From Pohlia nutans (Eukaryota > Streptophyta > Bryopsida > Bryales > Mniaceae): 64,000 nucleotides of DNA. The translations under genes were made by a program, and so were the position numbers. Below the pieces are notes generated by a model that saw nothing but the letters and a program-made list of their open reading frames with translations, searched no databases and had not been told where the DNA came from. The DNA lies in NCBI GenBank assembly GCA_022496805.1, contig CM040088.1, positions 9,889,001 to 9,953,000 of the forward strand. The letters are read 5' to 3'. Shown here in pieces: positions 11,602 to 23,046 of the stretch (within the stretch, counting starts at the first letter, position 1; each line of letters begins with the position of its first letter).

Positions 11602-12140
11602 CTCCTAAATGACCAATCAACCATATTCTAGTCGCAGTCCATACAACAATGACTCCTTATGGTCAGAAAATGACATTTTTTTAGTTTTGATTTTTTTATC
11701 AAAATTAGGGGTAGGGTAAATATTATATTGTTGTTTGATGCATTTCATTTGCAACATTGAGCTTCACTACTGAATTTTTCAAGGACAAACACCTCAACAA
11801 TGTCCTAGTGTTGTGAAACTGTCTATTATAGAAAAGTAATAATGTTTTTTTCTTTGAAAATTTATCTTTTTAAAATTTTGGGATAGAATCTAGTTTTACC
11901 CAATCATACCAAATTTGAAATTCTAAAAATGAAAACTATAATTTTGGTGAATATTAAATGGTAAATCCTTCTAAATTAATGAAATGAGTGTCAAACATTT
12001 TTTGAAAGTTTGACAGTACAGATAATTGCTAAACATTGTGCTTCTCATTTTCTCTTTTGAACCAAACTTGATCAAAGTTGTAGAAGTAAATTTTTATAAC
12101 ACATATAGGTTTTGCCCTATCCCTCTTTGTCATTTAGGGG
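11602..12140 (-). mobile_element. TTAA family A element, full length, reversed (539 bp)
   Basis: Left flank TTAA is at 11598-11601. The element starts CTCCTAAATGACC, has a decayed subterminal palindrome (CCATATTCTAGTCG), and ends GTCATTTAGGGG at 12140. The right flank is TAAA, one change from TTAA. Length and interior match the copies at 42382-42922 and 52827-53367. Confidence 0.75.
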
Positions 12141-12691
12141 TAAAGGGTTATCTACAAAGTGGGGGGGCACTTTCCTGATGAACTTCTGTAAGCCCTCATC
12201 CATCCATAGGCATAGTGTACGTCCAGTAACTTTGGGGTCACAATCCAGGTAATACTACTTGTTGGCGTCTAGTGGCGCGTGGCACTTGGGGGCAAACAAG
12301 AAATACTCATGAAGGCCACAGTGGCTCTCCCTCATTGGCTGCTTACTTCTGGCGGGATCCCTGAACTTGAGTGGCAGATGCGGAGTTGCACAGTGGCACC
12401 ATCGGCCTTGCCTAGTGGCGCTAACGTGGAATGGCAAATGCCTACGTCAAATCAAGCACTCCATGACACTTACGCTAATGGCCAGTTTAAAAGATAGGGC
12501 CCTACACTAGCCTCAGACTTTCTCTAATGCTCAGCCGGGTTTAGTTGTGGTTGTTGGCTACAACCTCAGGAGTTCAGCTGAGTGCCTTGCAGTTGATACA
12601 TGACTCCCTCTCAACTCCCATAGGCCACTGCAGTACAGAGTTGTACAAGGAGAGTGACAGCCTCGTTGAAAATCAAGAAGCCGTTGAACAT
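12141..12691. other. Intergenic DNA with higher GC
   Basis: No gene supported. The hexamer AGTGGC recurs several times between 12260 and 12430. The open frame at 12279-12497 has no recognisable domain. Confidence 0.35.
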
Positions 12692-13338
12692 CAGGAATTT
12701 CCGACCCCATTGATTCTGCACTGATTCAGTGCGTTTATCGTTAAACACTGATTCCGCACGTCATACGTGCATTTAGAAGTGTCGTTACGGTACGGAAGTG
12801 ACATGCATTACTAGAGTGTCGATGCAGTGTCTTTTCAATGATTATCAAAAAAGTGTTGTTTCCGCACGAAAGTCGTGCTTGACGGAATCCGTGCGTTAAT
12901 CGTGTATTTACATCACATGGCTGATAAGACACGGATAACGTGCGGTTTTAGTTAATGCGAATTCAGTATCGTATACGTATCATATTAATGCCATTTATTA
13001 TATTCGTGCGATTTCAGTATCTATTATAATGCAAATTATTTTCGTACGACATCTGTGTACAATATTTTAATATATTTTTTGGAATCTTTTGGAATCTTTC
13101 AAAATATTTTATATTATTTTGGAATATTTTGGAATATTTTGGAATATTTTGGAATATTCCAAGAATCTTCTTTAAATTATACTTCCGGTTTAATTTCCCA
13201 AAACATTTTTAGATCTACATTTATAGAGTTTAGAAGCAATACACATTAAAATTTCAAAGAAATAACATTTTATATTTTTAGAATTCAAATTTGGTATTAT
13301 TGGTTATCATTGTACTTTTCATCATAGGAGCAAAAAAA

Positions 13339-13687
13339 AATAGCTCACAACCACCACGATTTTGGCAAAAAATAAATAAATTCAAAATATTATGAAAAAA
13401 ATCCTAGATATAGAAAACGTCCTGCATAATCTAGTGCAAAAAAGATTTTGGAAAAAAAGTTTTTTTCACATAGTTAAAAACATTCAAAGTCCGCTGAAAA
13501 AAAAAAAACTGCTCACAGCCCTGAATCCCTGATCTGCCATCACGATTTTGGCAAAAAATTAAAAAATTCAAAAAATTATGAAAAAAATCCTAGATATAGA
13601 AAACATCCTACATAATCTAGTGCAAAAGAAAAATTTGGAAAAAAAGTTTTTTTCACATAGTTAAAAACATTCAAAGTCCGCTGAAAA
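13339..13687. repeat. Tandem duplication, about 175 bp, two copies
   Basis: The segments at about 13339-13500 and 13503-13687 share ACGATTTTGGCAAAAAAT, GAAAAAAATCCTAGATATAG and AACATTCAAAGTCCGCTGAA in the same order. Confidence 0.85.
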
Positions 13688-13732
13688 TAAAAGTTTGATA
13701 ATTACCAGTGGAGTTCTATTCTATGCATGAAG

Positions 13733-13905
13733 AGTTTGAAGTGGTTTGGTGGTTAGGAACTTGAGTAGCAACCGGGAGGTTGAGAGTTCAAATCCCACCG
13801 GTGGCGATAGAGCTTGGGAAGCTATGGTGGGCCCCACCGCATGTGTGGGCAATTTCCGTGTAGTTGAAGTGGGTAGCGAGGAAAGTATTTATTTTATATT
13901 TTATA
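13733..13905 (+). mobile_element. tRNA-derived SINE
   Basis: An A-box-like TGGTGGTTAGGAAC (about 13748-13761) and a B-box-like GAGTTCAAATCCC (about 13784-13796) have tRNA-like spacing. A body with GGCAATTTCCGTGTAGTTGA and a T-rich, weakly repetitive tail (TATTTTATATTTT) follow. This is the architecture of plant Au-like SINEs. It lies inside the 12.7-14.25 kb element. Confidence 0.6.
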
Positions 13906-14221
13906 TTTTTTAATAATACTATTTTGATCAAATGTAGATATAAAAAGAAAAGAAAATCTAGATATGGAAAAGATGATGTCGCACGAAAAATGCACTGAAT
14001 CAGTGTAGTTTTAAAGACGATTAAAACACGACATTTGACGACTATAAAGAGTGCTGAATTCATACGTTTTCAATGGATGTATCAATCGTGTCGAATCAGT
14101 ACTATATCCGCTTGTACGAACATCGTGTCATATCAGTGTAGTTGCGATGAATGACGCAACGATGCGGAATCAGTGCGAAAATCGTACGAACCCTTGAAAT
14201 ATCGGAAATCGCACTGAATCA

Positions 14222-14617
14222 GTGCAGAATCAGTGGGGTCCGAAATTCCTGATGAATATGCCAGCTGAACGGCAAGAGCCAGCTGAACTCGGTTCACAAC
14301 CGCTCGTTATCCTAGAACGAGCCTGTGATTGTTATCCTAGTACTAGTAGTAGTAGTCCATCCCATTATGACATGAGTATAGATGGATCCAATCGTGTCTC
14401 ATCTTATAAAAACTTAGAAGGTAATAGTGAACCAAGGTATACATGTTTTTGTGATACGTACAAAGGAGAACATAAGCACAAACAAAGTATCATTAATCGT
14501 CATGTCACTAAATTGTTTGGACCTATGCTAAGAGACCCTTGCAACTTACCACCATCTGAGGAGATAGGAACAAGATATCTATGTTATAGTGATAGTTGCA
14601 AAGGTGGAGCATGGTAG
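14222..14617 (+). pseudogene. CACTA transposase N-terminal remnant
   Basis: The open frame covers the right end of the upstream TIR element and then the left arm of the inverted repeat. The latter part (about residues 70-131) has paired CxC..CKG motifs like the N-terminal Cys-rich segment of plant CACTA transposases (TNP2-like). It ends where the family motif normally continues, and the rest of the catalytic domain is missing. It probably belongs to the same insertion as 15449-18035. Confidence 0.5.
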
Positions 14618-14912
14618 ACTCGTGCCATTATTCATTAGTATATGCATTAATTCAAGCATATGTTGATGAATAATGGCACGAGTCTGCCATGCTCTACCTT
14701 TGCAATTATCACAATAACATGCATATCTTGTTTAATCCTATCTCATTAGATGGCGTGGATCCCCTAGCATAGGTCCAAACACATGATACATCGTTTGTGA
14801 TTATGTTCTCCTCTGCACAACATGATACTTCGTTTGTGATTATGTTCTCCTCTGCACCTATCACAAAAACATGTATACCTTGGTTCTCTATTACCTTCTA
14901 CGTTTCTAAAAG
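14393..14912. repeat. Long imperfect inverted repeat of CACTA N-terminal coding sequence
   Basis: Two arms of about 250 bp (14393-14643 and 14655-14912) face each other across a short centre near 14649. Both encode a Cys-containing N-terminal segment of a plant CACTA transposase. The left arm reads RYTCFCDTYKGEH...RH, then YLCYSDSCKGGAW and a stop. The right arm, read on the minus strand, gives YACYCDNCKGRAWQTRAII without that stop. The right arm has an extra 50-bp internal duplication (CGTTTGTGATTATGTTCTCC twice). Transcription through it would give a long hairpin RNA. Confidence 0.75.
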
Positions 14913-15448
14913 ATGACAAACGACCAATATATATTGCTATTATAAATTATAAATTATATTTTTATTATATAATATATAATATATTGCTATTCTAAATTAT
15001 GCAATATATTACTCAACCCCTCTATTAGAAAGGGGAGTCAATAAAAGAGATCCTCCCCTCTCTCAAGCATCGTACTTATAGTAGATACAACCTCCCAAAT
15101 ATAACTCAACATATTTAAAATTATCTACCTTTTTTTTTTTTTTTTTCCTTAATTTCTATTTTTATAAACAAAGAATCAAAAGATCTTTAGACTCCCATCC
15201 TTATTAAATTGAATATTCTTTCCATAATTTAATAATTTCATTTAGCTAAGGGTTTCAATCTTATCAAATTTGATACTTACAATAAAGATGACCCTTCAAA
15301 TTTAATTCATTAAAGTAAAGACCATCTATTTTTTATTTGTCTTTCTAAATTATAATTCCATTGACGCTATTTATATTGCAATTGGTACTTATAATAGAGA
15401 TGACCCTTCAAATTCAATTCATTAAAGAGTTCACACTTTGGAGCTGTA
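14913..15448. other. AT-rich DNA inside the CACTA remnant
   Basis: No open frame of note. A 17-bp T run is near 15130. TATAATATATTGCTATT-type short repeats occur at 14930-15010, and a direct repeat of GATGACCCTTCAAATT(T/C)AATTC occurs near 15288 and 15400. Confidence 0.4.
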
Positions 15449-15900
15449 TTGGCTAATGCCTTCACTAAAAAGGATAAGTTTTCTGCCTTGAAGTCTCACA
15501 ATTTTTTTAACATACTACGCTATCAACTTCTTTTGGCAATTTGTAGGTTATTATCATCCGGGGTTGGTGTTGGTGTTAGTAAGGCGATATTTTATCTCTC
15601 AAGATTTATGAAGTATGTTTGTTTGCGGGAGATTTCACCAAGAATGATGGTTTACTTGGAAAAAGAAGTTGCAGAGGTTGTGGTGCTTTTTCAAATGCAA
15701 CTCCTACCATCATTTTTTTATTTATAGTCAACCACATCTTTTAGTTCATCTACCTACGGAGCTGAAGCTTGTTGATCCAGTGCAATTGAGGAGGATGTAT
15801 TTTGTGGAGAGTTATATTAAAGTTTTAAAGGATTTTGTACGTCAAAGAGCTAGGCCAGAAGGAAGGTAGTATTGCCGAAGGATACGCATATCTAATGACA
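15449..15900 (+). pseudogene. CACTA transposon DUF4218 remnant, frameshifted
   Basis: The frame at 15449-15727 gives SHNFFNILRYQLLLAICRL and then MKYVCLREISPRMMVYLEKE. A second frame (15669-15869) continues with HLLVHLPTELKLVDPVQLRR and ends FVRQRARPEG. This order matches the DUF4218 domain that follows the catalytic domain in plant En/Spm proteins. One frameshift near 15720 separates the parts and the frame ends soon after, so the protein is broken. Confidence 0.8.
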
Positions 15901-16359
15901 AATTCGAAGAATTTGAAGTTGAGAGTGACTTAGCTTGAAATGAAGAGCCCGAAGATTGCAAAAAATGTACACTTTCTGAAACAATGTTAGTAATGAATAT
16001 TTTAGTTTTAAAATTTATGGTTTAGATTTAGCAAGGGTGATTAGTGTCACTTCATTCTACAAGATTCTATTTTGTTTATATTGTGTTTTTATTGTATTTA
16101 GAAAGTTGGTTGATGCCTATACTTATTGTTGAGTCTAAAAGTTTATACACTTGAAAACTTAAAATTATTTTTCTTATATAATTTTTTTGGAGAGTGTAAA
16201 TAAATTATAGAGTACTTTTATAAAACCATTTTTTAATTTTATCCTTTTATATAAAATTGCTTTGTGTAAGTTTTTTTTTGAAAAGTAAAAGGCGAAACAA
16301 GCGATTTACAGTCAACATAACTTGGAGTAGAAATAGATCCATAGATTATTATTGAGAGG

Positions 16360-17691
16360 CACTGCAACTATGAATGGTTATGTTTAAAGGTATGAAGATG
16401 CTAAAGAATCATTTGAGCGGGAATGACATAATAGGGGTTAGGGGACTCGTCCTCCCATGCTTGATGGTATTGAAGATTGGATTCATATTGTAGTGAATAA
16501 TGATTTCAATAATGGTATTGAAGTGGATGATGTGATAGTCAATTTAGCTCATGACAAGGGTTTGAATTGTAATGCAAGAGATACTCTGCAATGTGCCAAT
16601 GTGGCATGAGGGCTGCCACTTTTGTACTGAACGTATTGACAGGGAAAGACGGACATGTGATTGTGGTATAGCATGTAGGATGAAAGAAGGTGACATGCTT
16701 GTGGATTATGTTGGGGTGCTGGAAGACATTTTGGAGATCACATTTATTGATATTGATCCAATTATAAATTTTAAAGGGAAACGGTACAAGAATGAATTTC
16801 GATGGAATGATTGTTTGATGCACTCACTGAAAAATGCAGAGTTTCTCAATGATGGCAACATGGAAGATTAAACATTTGCTTTCCCTGATATAGTCATTAG
16901 AAAGATTTTGAGGCCCCTAAAAGGCCGCGAGTTGAACTAGCACCCGTATGCACATAAATGAATATAAAAAGAAGAAGAAATCCGGGAAAAAATAATGAAA
17001 TAAAAATAAAAATAAAAAAGTATTAAAAAAGTATTAAAAAAGTATTAAAATTATAATTAAACCATTATTAAATTATTATTTTTAAAAATTATTATTAAAA
17101 AATTAAAAAATTAAAAAATTATTTTGATATGACGTGGCCAAATTTTGGCCACGTAGGATTCAATTTTTAATTTTTTTTAAAAAAAATTATTCAAAATTTT
17201 AATATTTTTTAAATTTCTTTAAAAAAAATTTGCATGGCATTTTTGGCCAAACTCGCAACCCTTTGAAGGACTCAAAACTTTTGTAATGGGAACAAATCTT
17301 TTTCGTAGAAGATGTTTTAGATGTGCAATAAACATTTGTTATCCAGGGTAAACCCAAAAGCTTCGAAGTATTTGATTTGATTGAACCAATAGATTGGTAT
17401 GATGGTAGACATGTCACAAGATTAATGTCAAGTCCCTAGAAAGAAGGTGGAATTCCCCATGTGCATAAGTTTCACACTGAGGAACAAGAACCTGAAGATG
17501 AAGCTGAGGAGAATGTGGACAATACATGTGATGAATATGATTCTGGCAGCGACGAAGAAGAAATTAGAGTGAGAGGTATAGAAAGATTGGAGAGACGCCT
17601 AGATGAAACTACAAATGATTTTTTTTATTTTTTTTTGGAGGATTTTGATTATGAGTCTAGGAGGACCAGATCCTTGTTTGAATTGCTTTGA
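16360..17691 (+). pseudogene. CACTA transposon DUF4216 remnant
   Basis: Around 16390-16560 a broken frame reads YEDAKESFERE and LDGIEDWIHIVVNNDFNN. The open frame 16572-16871 contains MLVDYVGVLEDILEI and FKGKRYKNEFRW, as in DUF4216. After an AT-rich insertion (16920-17230) the frame near 17290 gives IFFVEDVLDVQ, a stop and FVIQGKPKSFEVFD, the usual end of that domain. An acidic tail follows (17461-17691). A perfect palindrome ACGTGGCCAAA/TTTGGCCACGT lies near 17133-17155. Several stops make this non-functional. Confidence 0.65.
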
Positions 17692-17869
17692 CAGTGTAAA
17701 TTGTGGACTGCATTTGTTGAAAACAATCAAAAAAATAATTCTTTTGTGTTACGTTTAAATCATGTTTCAATTTCCTCTTTATAAAGTATTAGAAAGTTTA
17801 AGATTCGCTTCAATTACCCAGTAAAATTGTTGTAACTCTGCTTAGTATAGTTTTACTTTCATTTTAAGA

Positions 17870-18035
17870 TTGTTTAAATAACGTCATAAAAAAATGTTGA
17901 AATTCCGTCTTAAAAACATCATAATTCTTAACGTCATAATTCTTGCCGTTCAGTTAAGTAGCATTGTAAACTGTTTCAAAAACGTCTTAAAAAATGTCAT
18001 TAAAAACGTCATAAATCGGGTTACCTGTAGTAGTG
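17870..18035. mobile_element. CACTA transposon right terminus with subterminal repeats
   Basis: The end reads GGGTTACCTGTAGTAGTG, the complement of a classical CACTACTACAGG terminus. Repeated AACGTCATAA / AACGTCTTAAAAA motifs over the preceding 160 bp are typical CACTA subterminal repeats. The three bases after the end are GCT; I could not find the matching left terminus. Confidence 0.75.
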
Positions 18036-18069
18036 GCTACACTAGAGAAAATACACTGACAGTGGACGC

Positions 18070-20798
18070 TTAATGGGAGAACCGTCCCTCCAGCAAATGC
18101 AGAATCCGGTGGGCGACGTGATGATCCCGGAGGAAGCTCCAGAGGCTGTTCTGGGGGCAACGGTGATAGAATCCCTGGAGGAAGGTAGGCAGGAGGTCAC
18201 AATTAAAAAGCCCAAACAGAAGGAGTGAGTGCCTGCCAACGAGCTGGAGCAACGGCGAGAAACCGCCTCTCCAGCCGTTAGCTTCCACGAGGAAATAGAC
18301 GGACGACAATAACGTGCCTGCCGTGCCGGCCGTGAAGCACAGGTAGCTGAAGCTCCAGAGTTGCCGGTTGAACAACAAGCCCACATTGTGGAGCGCCATC
18401 CCTACGACCACCAAGCCTGCTGACGGAAACGTCCAGGCCCACAGCCGGGCGAGGTGTTGCTGGTTCTCCACCAGCACATGGCCGAAGTGCAACCCCAGCA
18501 ACGTGGTGGCGGTGGCAGACAACGTGGTGAGTATTCCGTCCGACTCAAACGGTGCCAAGCACCAATCGGGTGTAATATTCATTCCTTGGTCGTCGCGGCA
18601 CACGGGCAAGTGTTTGTACCATGCCACCGGATTCATGTGCTGCAGTCCCAGCACCAGTCGATCAATATGCGCTGCCGCATTGCAAGTTGGTTCCGTGTTG
18701 TAGAATCCCTGTTCTCCGCAGATAACTTTCGCCATGCTGCTGTGTGTTGAATCACGAGCCCCCCTGTGCAAGGAATATTGTTGCTGTTGTCCTGTGAGGG
18801 TCTCAATTCCATCAGTAATAGTCTATGAACAGAAGTAAATGTCATTGACAAGTACATATGAACATGATTGTTGATGAGTCGAGTGGTTTTCGGTCCCTGT
18901 AAGCTTAAATTCCATAATTCATTCAGACGTGAACAAGACAAAGTTGAAGAGTCAAAGTCTGTCATAGCTTATTCTATACAGTAGGGGTGTCACTTCTCAA
19001 TCTTCAGAGAATGTTTATGTGGCACTTTCTCCTTGAATTGTGGAGGATCCATGCATTCTCCAAAGATTGAGAAGTTTCATTCTTCTCCTCTTGTGGTGAA
19101 GATTGGGTATGAAAATTCTCCTGAAGATTGAGAAGCCGTGAAGAAGATTAACAAGCTGTGTCCATTCTCATTCTTCACACAGTGAGAAGGGGAGTCGCAC
19201 CTTCTTCATGGAGAATGACCACGATTGGCTCCACGTTTCTCAATCATCAGAGAATCAATCTTCTCAGAAGAGGTGAGACAACCCCTAGTATCCAAATAAT
19301 ACATCAATAAATTTTAGTGCATTGGAATCGTCTCCAAAATGGGAACAGCATGCATACAGAACACGTAGGAAAAACGTGCAACTGTAAACTTTAAGTCTGG
19401 GGAATGAGTTCCGTACCTTGCTAGTTGAATTTGCTGATCTCAGAGGGAAGGCCCAATCAGGGACATGGAGTCCATACAGCAGGGCCGCAGACGCTGCAGG
19501 GATGAGAGCCGTCATAGCCCAGTGACCCGACCTTGGAGCCCAGATCTCGCAAAGGGAGGTGCTGAAGCCTGCCACTGCAAGTCTTTGCAGGGTACCCATT
19601 ACTCTGAACCCTCCAATGTCGATACCTGTAACATGAGCCATAATTAGTACATTTTAAGATAACTGTTATAGAAATAGGTTGAATTAAAAACCACAATTTA
19701 CTTCGTATGAGAGCAGTTAATTGAGTAAAACGCGAGACAAATTTTACTTTCGAAAGCAACCAGGCATGGTGGGGAGGGATATACGAACTTCAAGATAAGA
19801 AGGATGACACTTAGATTTGTATCTCCAAGAATATGAATATTCATCATGGTTGAGTGGTCCATGCCAATTACTCTGTTTCGAAATAAGTGTCCTAGTTTTT
19901 GACAATTTTTTTTCCTAGTTTTTGGCCTATGTTTTATACTTCAAACGTGAGCCCTATCCACTTCAAACGGGGTGGATAATGAGAGTGACACAAAAATTAC
20001 ATATTACTATTAAAGATAGACCATTTTTCAAGTACTGAGACGACTTTTTTTGGCAACAAAAACGTTAAGAATTCATTTTTTCGCCAAAACTAAGGACACT
20101 TGTTTCGAACCGGAGTACATGGGAAGAGTTGTTATTTAGAAGAGTTTTATTACAATACCGAAGTGCAAACTGTCCCGGCCATGGAAGAACCCACCCTCCA
20201 GCAGCATGCCGAGTCCAAACAACCATACGGATCGACGAAGCGCCTTTGCAGTTGCACTGATTTTATTTTTTGAATTGGATGCATGGGCCAGTGCGGTGCT
20301 GACCCCAGCAAGGAACAAAAACAGGGGTGGGCCGAAATCCGCAACAGTGATGCCATCCCACGGTGCATGATTCATCACTGGTACAAAGCTGGCAAAGTTG
20401 ACAGTCAATTTTCCCATTGCCAAAATGAGATGCACATTAAAGTGGTAGCCGGACATGTCAAGATTTCAGGTTTGTACAGCTGCACAACAATTAAATCTTC
20501 ACCATTTTAATGAAAAATTGCCCATTTATTACCTTGCAATGTATTTGTCTATGATCATCATGGTGGTGGCCAGGCCTCGACAGATATCCACTGAATCTTC
20601 CCGGGATGGTGCTGCAGAATTTGTGAGCCTCTGAAGCTTCTCTTTCAAGGACTTGTTTTCCTCCCTGACTCGGTCGAGTTGCTCTAGTCCCTTGTACGTG
20701 TATGCTGCTCCGTGGACTGGCCTGTGTGTGGAAGTGCTTTGCACAGCTGCGCTTTCTATGTCCATACTTTTCATCTGATGTTCAATTTCGTTGCTCAT
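18070..20798 (-). CDS. Heparan-alpha-glucosaminide N-acetyltransferase-like membrane protein
   Basis: Four exons join in frame on the minus strand: 20798-20533, 20388-20159, 19625-19417 and 18783-18070, with GT-AG introns. The product is 472 residues, a normal length for the plant HGSNAT/DUF5009 family. Residues 30-75 look like a coiled coil (LEQLDRVREENKSLKEKLQR). The core then follows: DICRGLATTMMIIDKYI, a conserved His (H96) in VMNHAPWDGITVADFG, and many hydrophobic membrane segments. GIDIGGFRVMGTLQRLAVA and CLAPFESDGILTTLSATAT match family blocks. In animals the family acetylates heparan sulfate glucosamine across the lysosomal membrane using acetyl-CoA; plants lack heparan sulfate, so the substrate here is unknown. 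The last exon's acceptor is chosen because it is the one that keeps the frame. Confidence 0.88.
18984..19289. mobile_element. hAT-like MITE in intron 3 of the acetyltransferase gene
   Basis: Ends are TAGGGGTGTCACTTCTC and its approximate complement GAGGTGAGACAACCCCTA. The interior is filled with repeats of TTCTCAATCTTCAGAG and GAAGATTGAGAAG, giving a strong foldback. No clear 8-bp duplication is visible. Confidence 0.55.
19871..20115. mobile_element. Stowaway-type (Tc1/mariner) MITE in intron 2 of the acetyltransferase gene
   Basis: The left end CTCTGTTTCGAAATAAGTGT and right end ACACTTGTTTCGAACCGGAG are inverted and flanked by TA on both sides. The sequence is close to the common plant Stowaway terminus (CTCC..CCGTTTCGAAATAAGTGTC). 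Length 245 bp, no coding capacity. Confidence 0.8.
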
Positions 20799-22033
20799 GT
20801 CAAACTAAATCTCCTGAAAGAATTTTGATGCAGAATTGGATCGCTGGGAAAAAACCATCAATGTTGTCTGTCCATAAATCACATCATTCTTGAAAGAAGC
20901 TCCAAAGATCCCCCGGCCATATGATAATTCAAGGAAGACGCAAGATGATACTCTGACATCTTCTTTCTTTGACACATCTTCTTACATCTGGAGTTCAATT
21001 TTTAAGAAAAAGAAGCCCCTGAAATCCATTACTTTTTGACAGTAGCTCCTGGTTTGTGAGCAAGCAAAAGTAGCTGCATGTTGATGCACACCACTCTTAA
21101 GTGAATCCAAATCATAGGTGCACTCATAGAACAACTCAAGAAGGTTATGATTTTGCAAATGGGAGGATGTAAATTTTCAATAATTTGCAGATGCTTGTTT
21201 GGGCAAACACAAAGCTTTCAACATGCCATGAGAAATCAATGGACGGTCCTTTAAGTTCCAATAGAGATCATGGGTGTTTTGATTGTGGAGGAACTGTCTG
21301 TGGACTCTTCAAATGGTCAGCATGTAGTAAAGGGAAGAGCTCATAACGGTATTATTCCGATAACTACCCAGGAGTTAACCCTTTAGAGAGCGGCATACAT
21401 GCAAGCAAGCAATGGAGCAGATCGGTATAAGGCCTACAATTGTTCTGTGCACTACAATTGCAAGTTTCATCATAATTACCGGTAACTTGGTGTACCCCAT
21501 TGTACATGTCACGTGAATCTCCTGAAGGCAAGGGAACCGACTAAGTATTAGATAACCGACGAGCCGCGGTAGCAGCGAGTAGGTTATCATACATAACCGG
21601 TTGTTCACTTTTCAATCTCAACCCTTGATCTTCATGATCCAAGGACATAGGATGCAAGTTGAAAGGAGAGAAAGTTATGAGTTGCAACTTGTGGTGGCAA
21701 TGGAAACGGGTTGCCAATGGGATGGAGCCACGTTGGCGTTGAAAAGTCAACAACCGGTTATGTCAGCTGGCTTCAGCTCTGACACCAGCAGCAGAGTTCC
21801 TGCGAATTCCGGTATCCACATACACGAGTCATACAAAGTGACCTCTGTCAGCTTTTTTACGTTCCGTTACCATTTCTGCTACAGTTTCTTGGAAGTTGTG
21901 ATTTCAGGTTTCACAGGAGCCTGGGGTTGATTTTCCAGTGCACCGCAAATTGGTTTGATCAGGGCATCTTTTGAGTGACTTGCACGAGATTCTCATTGAA
22001 GACACACGGCAGGGTATACACTCAGAGCCCCGC
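20799..22033. other. Upstream region of the acetyltransferase gene
   Basis: No gene supported. It holds the presumed promoter of the minus-strand gene and a small foldback element listed separately. A TTAACCCTTTAGAGAGC motif at about 21375 looks like one end of a TTAA-type element, with no partner found. Confidence 0.35.
21591..21763. mobile_element. Foldback MITE, 173 bp
   Basis: ACATAACCGGTTGTT at the left pairs with AACAACCGGTTATGT at the right. The inverted repeat continues as CACTTTTCAA / TTGAAAAGTC. No coding capacity. Confidence 0.65.
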
Positions 22034-22298
22034 CTCTAAATCCCCCGGTGGTCTTGAATGCGAGGCTACTGTTCATGCCCCCCCTTTTCTGAAATTTCCA
22101 TTTTGGTCACCTTCGGTGCTTTTTTTGGCAATTTTTTTTGCAAATTTGGGACCTGCGGCCCCAAATTACCCGAAGGGAACCTACTTGGGAATTAAAAACC
22201 ATTGGAGGAGGGGTTGTTTTTTAAGGTGGGCCCGTACAAGGACAAAAATAGGGGGCACTTTTGTCCCCATTCATTGAAGACCACCGGGGGATTTAGAG
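22034..22298 (+). mobile_element. Short TIR repeat, family E copy 2, complete (265 bp)
   Basis: Left CTCTAAATCCCCCGGTGGTC and its complement at the right (GACCACCGGGGGATTTAGAG) form a perfect 20-bp terminal repeat that continues imperfectly into CTTGAATG/CATTCATTGAAG. The body has the family core (CTTGGGAATTAAAAACC, AAGGTGGGCCC, GGGGGCACTTTTGTCC). It defines the true ends of the family. Confidence 0.8.
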
Positions 22299-22930
22299 AA
22301 ATCCCACTCAGAGTCTCAGACCTCTTTAATATTATCTTTTCTTCCGCTGTTCTCTCACCTAATTCTAAGGAACGGACATACCCAGTTCAAATCTCAGCTC
22401 TCTCACCTAACCCTAGGCAGTGGACATACCGATTTCAAAACTCAATTCTCGCACCTAATCCTAGGGAATGGACCTAGGGGTCTGATATGCGATTCCATGT
22501 GTGAGTCTCACGTTTTCTACCACTCGTCAAAATTGGACATCTGTCACATTTACCGGTACTTGTTTCAATGGAAATTTTTATACGTGGCAAGTGTTGAGGC
22601 TTGGTGAAAATTCATCATTTTCCCGACCATGGAGTCCACTGTGAGACCCTAGTGAGATGTAATTAATCTATACTCTAATTAAGGTAAGTATACCTAAAAG
22701 GGAGCATTTACCTTAACCCTTAAAGTAGATACGTTGGCGTATATTTGACATTTGTTGTAAATAGAAAGTTCCAAATTGAGACCCCAATAGCTCATTAAAA
22801 TCATGTCAACCTAAATTTTAACTTCACTTTGAATCTTAAACCCATAGAAGGTGTGGAACCATGTCAAATAAAATTGAATATTGTTGTATAATACTGGTCG
22901 GAAAGGGTTCTCTGGACCTTTAAGGGTTAA

Positions 22931-23004
22931 CCCTTTAACGTCCCATTCCTTTGTAGAACAGTCAAACTACACTTTTATACACAGTTCAGCTTTCAAGATT
23001 TGTT

Positions 23005-23046
<42 letters not shown>

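Larger units (their letters stand above)
12692..14251. mobile_element. Non-autonomous TIR element, 1.56 kb, composite
   Basis: The two ends are long imperfect inverted repeats of about 40 bp. The left begins CAGGAATTTCCGACCCCA and continues into GATTCTGCACTGATTCAGTG; the right is its near-complement ending GGGGTCCGAAATTCCTG. Further copies of CACTGATTC-like and CGTGC(G)-rich motifs lie under both ends. Inside are a 175-bp tandem duplication and a SINE. I see no convincing target duplication and no transposase. Confidence 0.7.

Noticed and set aside
13733..13905. A functional tRNA gene
   Set aside because: A- and B-box-like sequences are present but no cloverleaf with a paired acceptor stem can be formed; a SINE explains it better.
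18368..18750. Plus-strand open frames of 98-111 codons
   Set aside because: They are antisense shadows of the last exon of the acetyltransferase gene on the minus strand.
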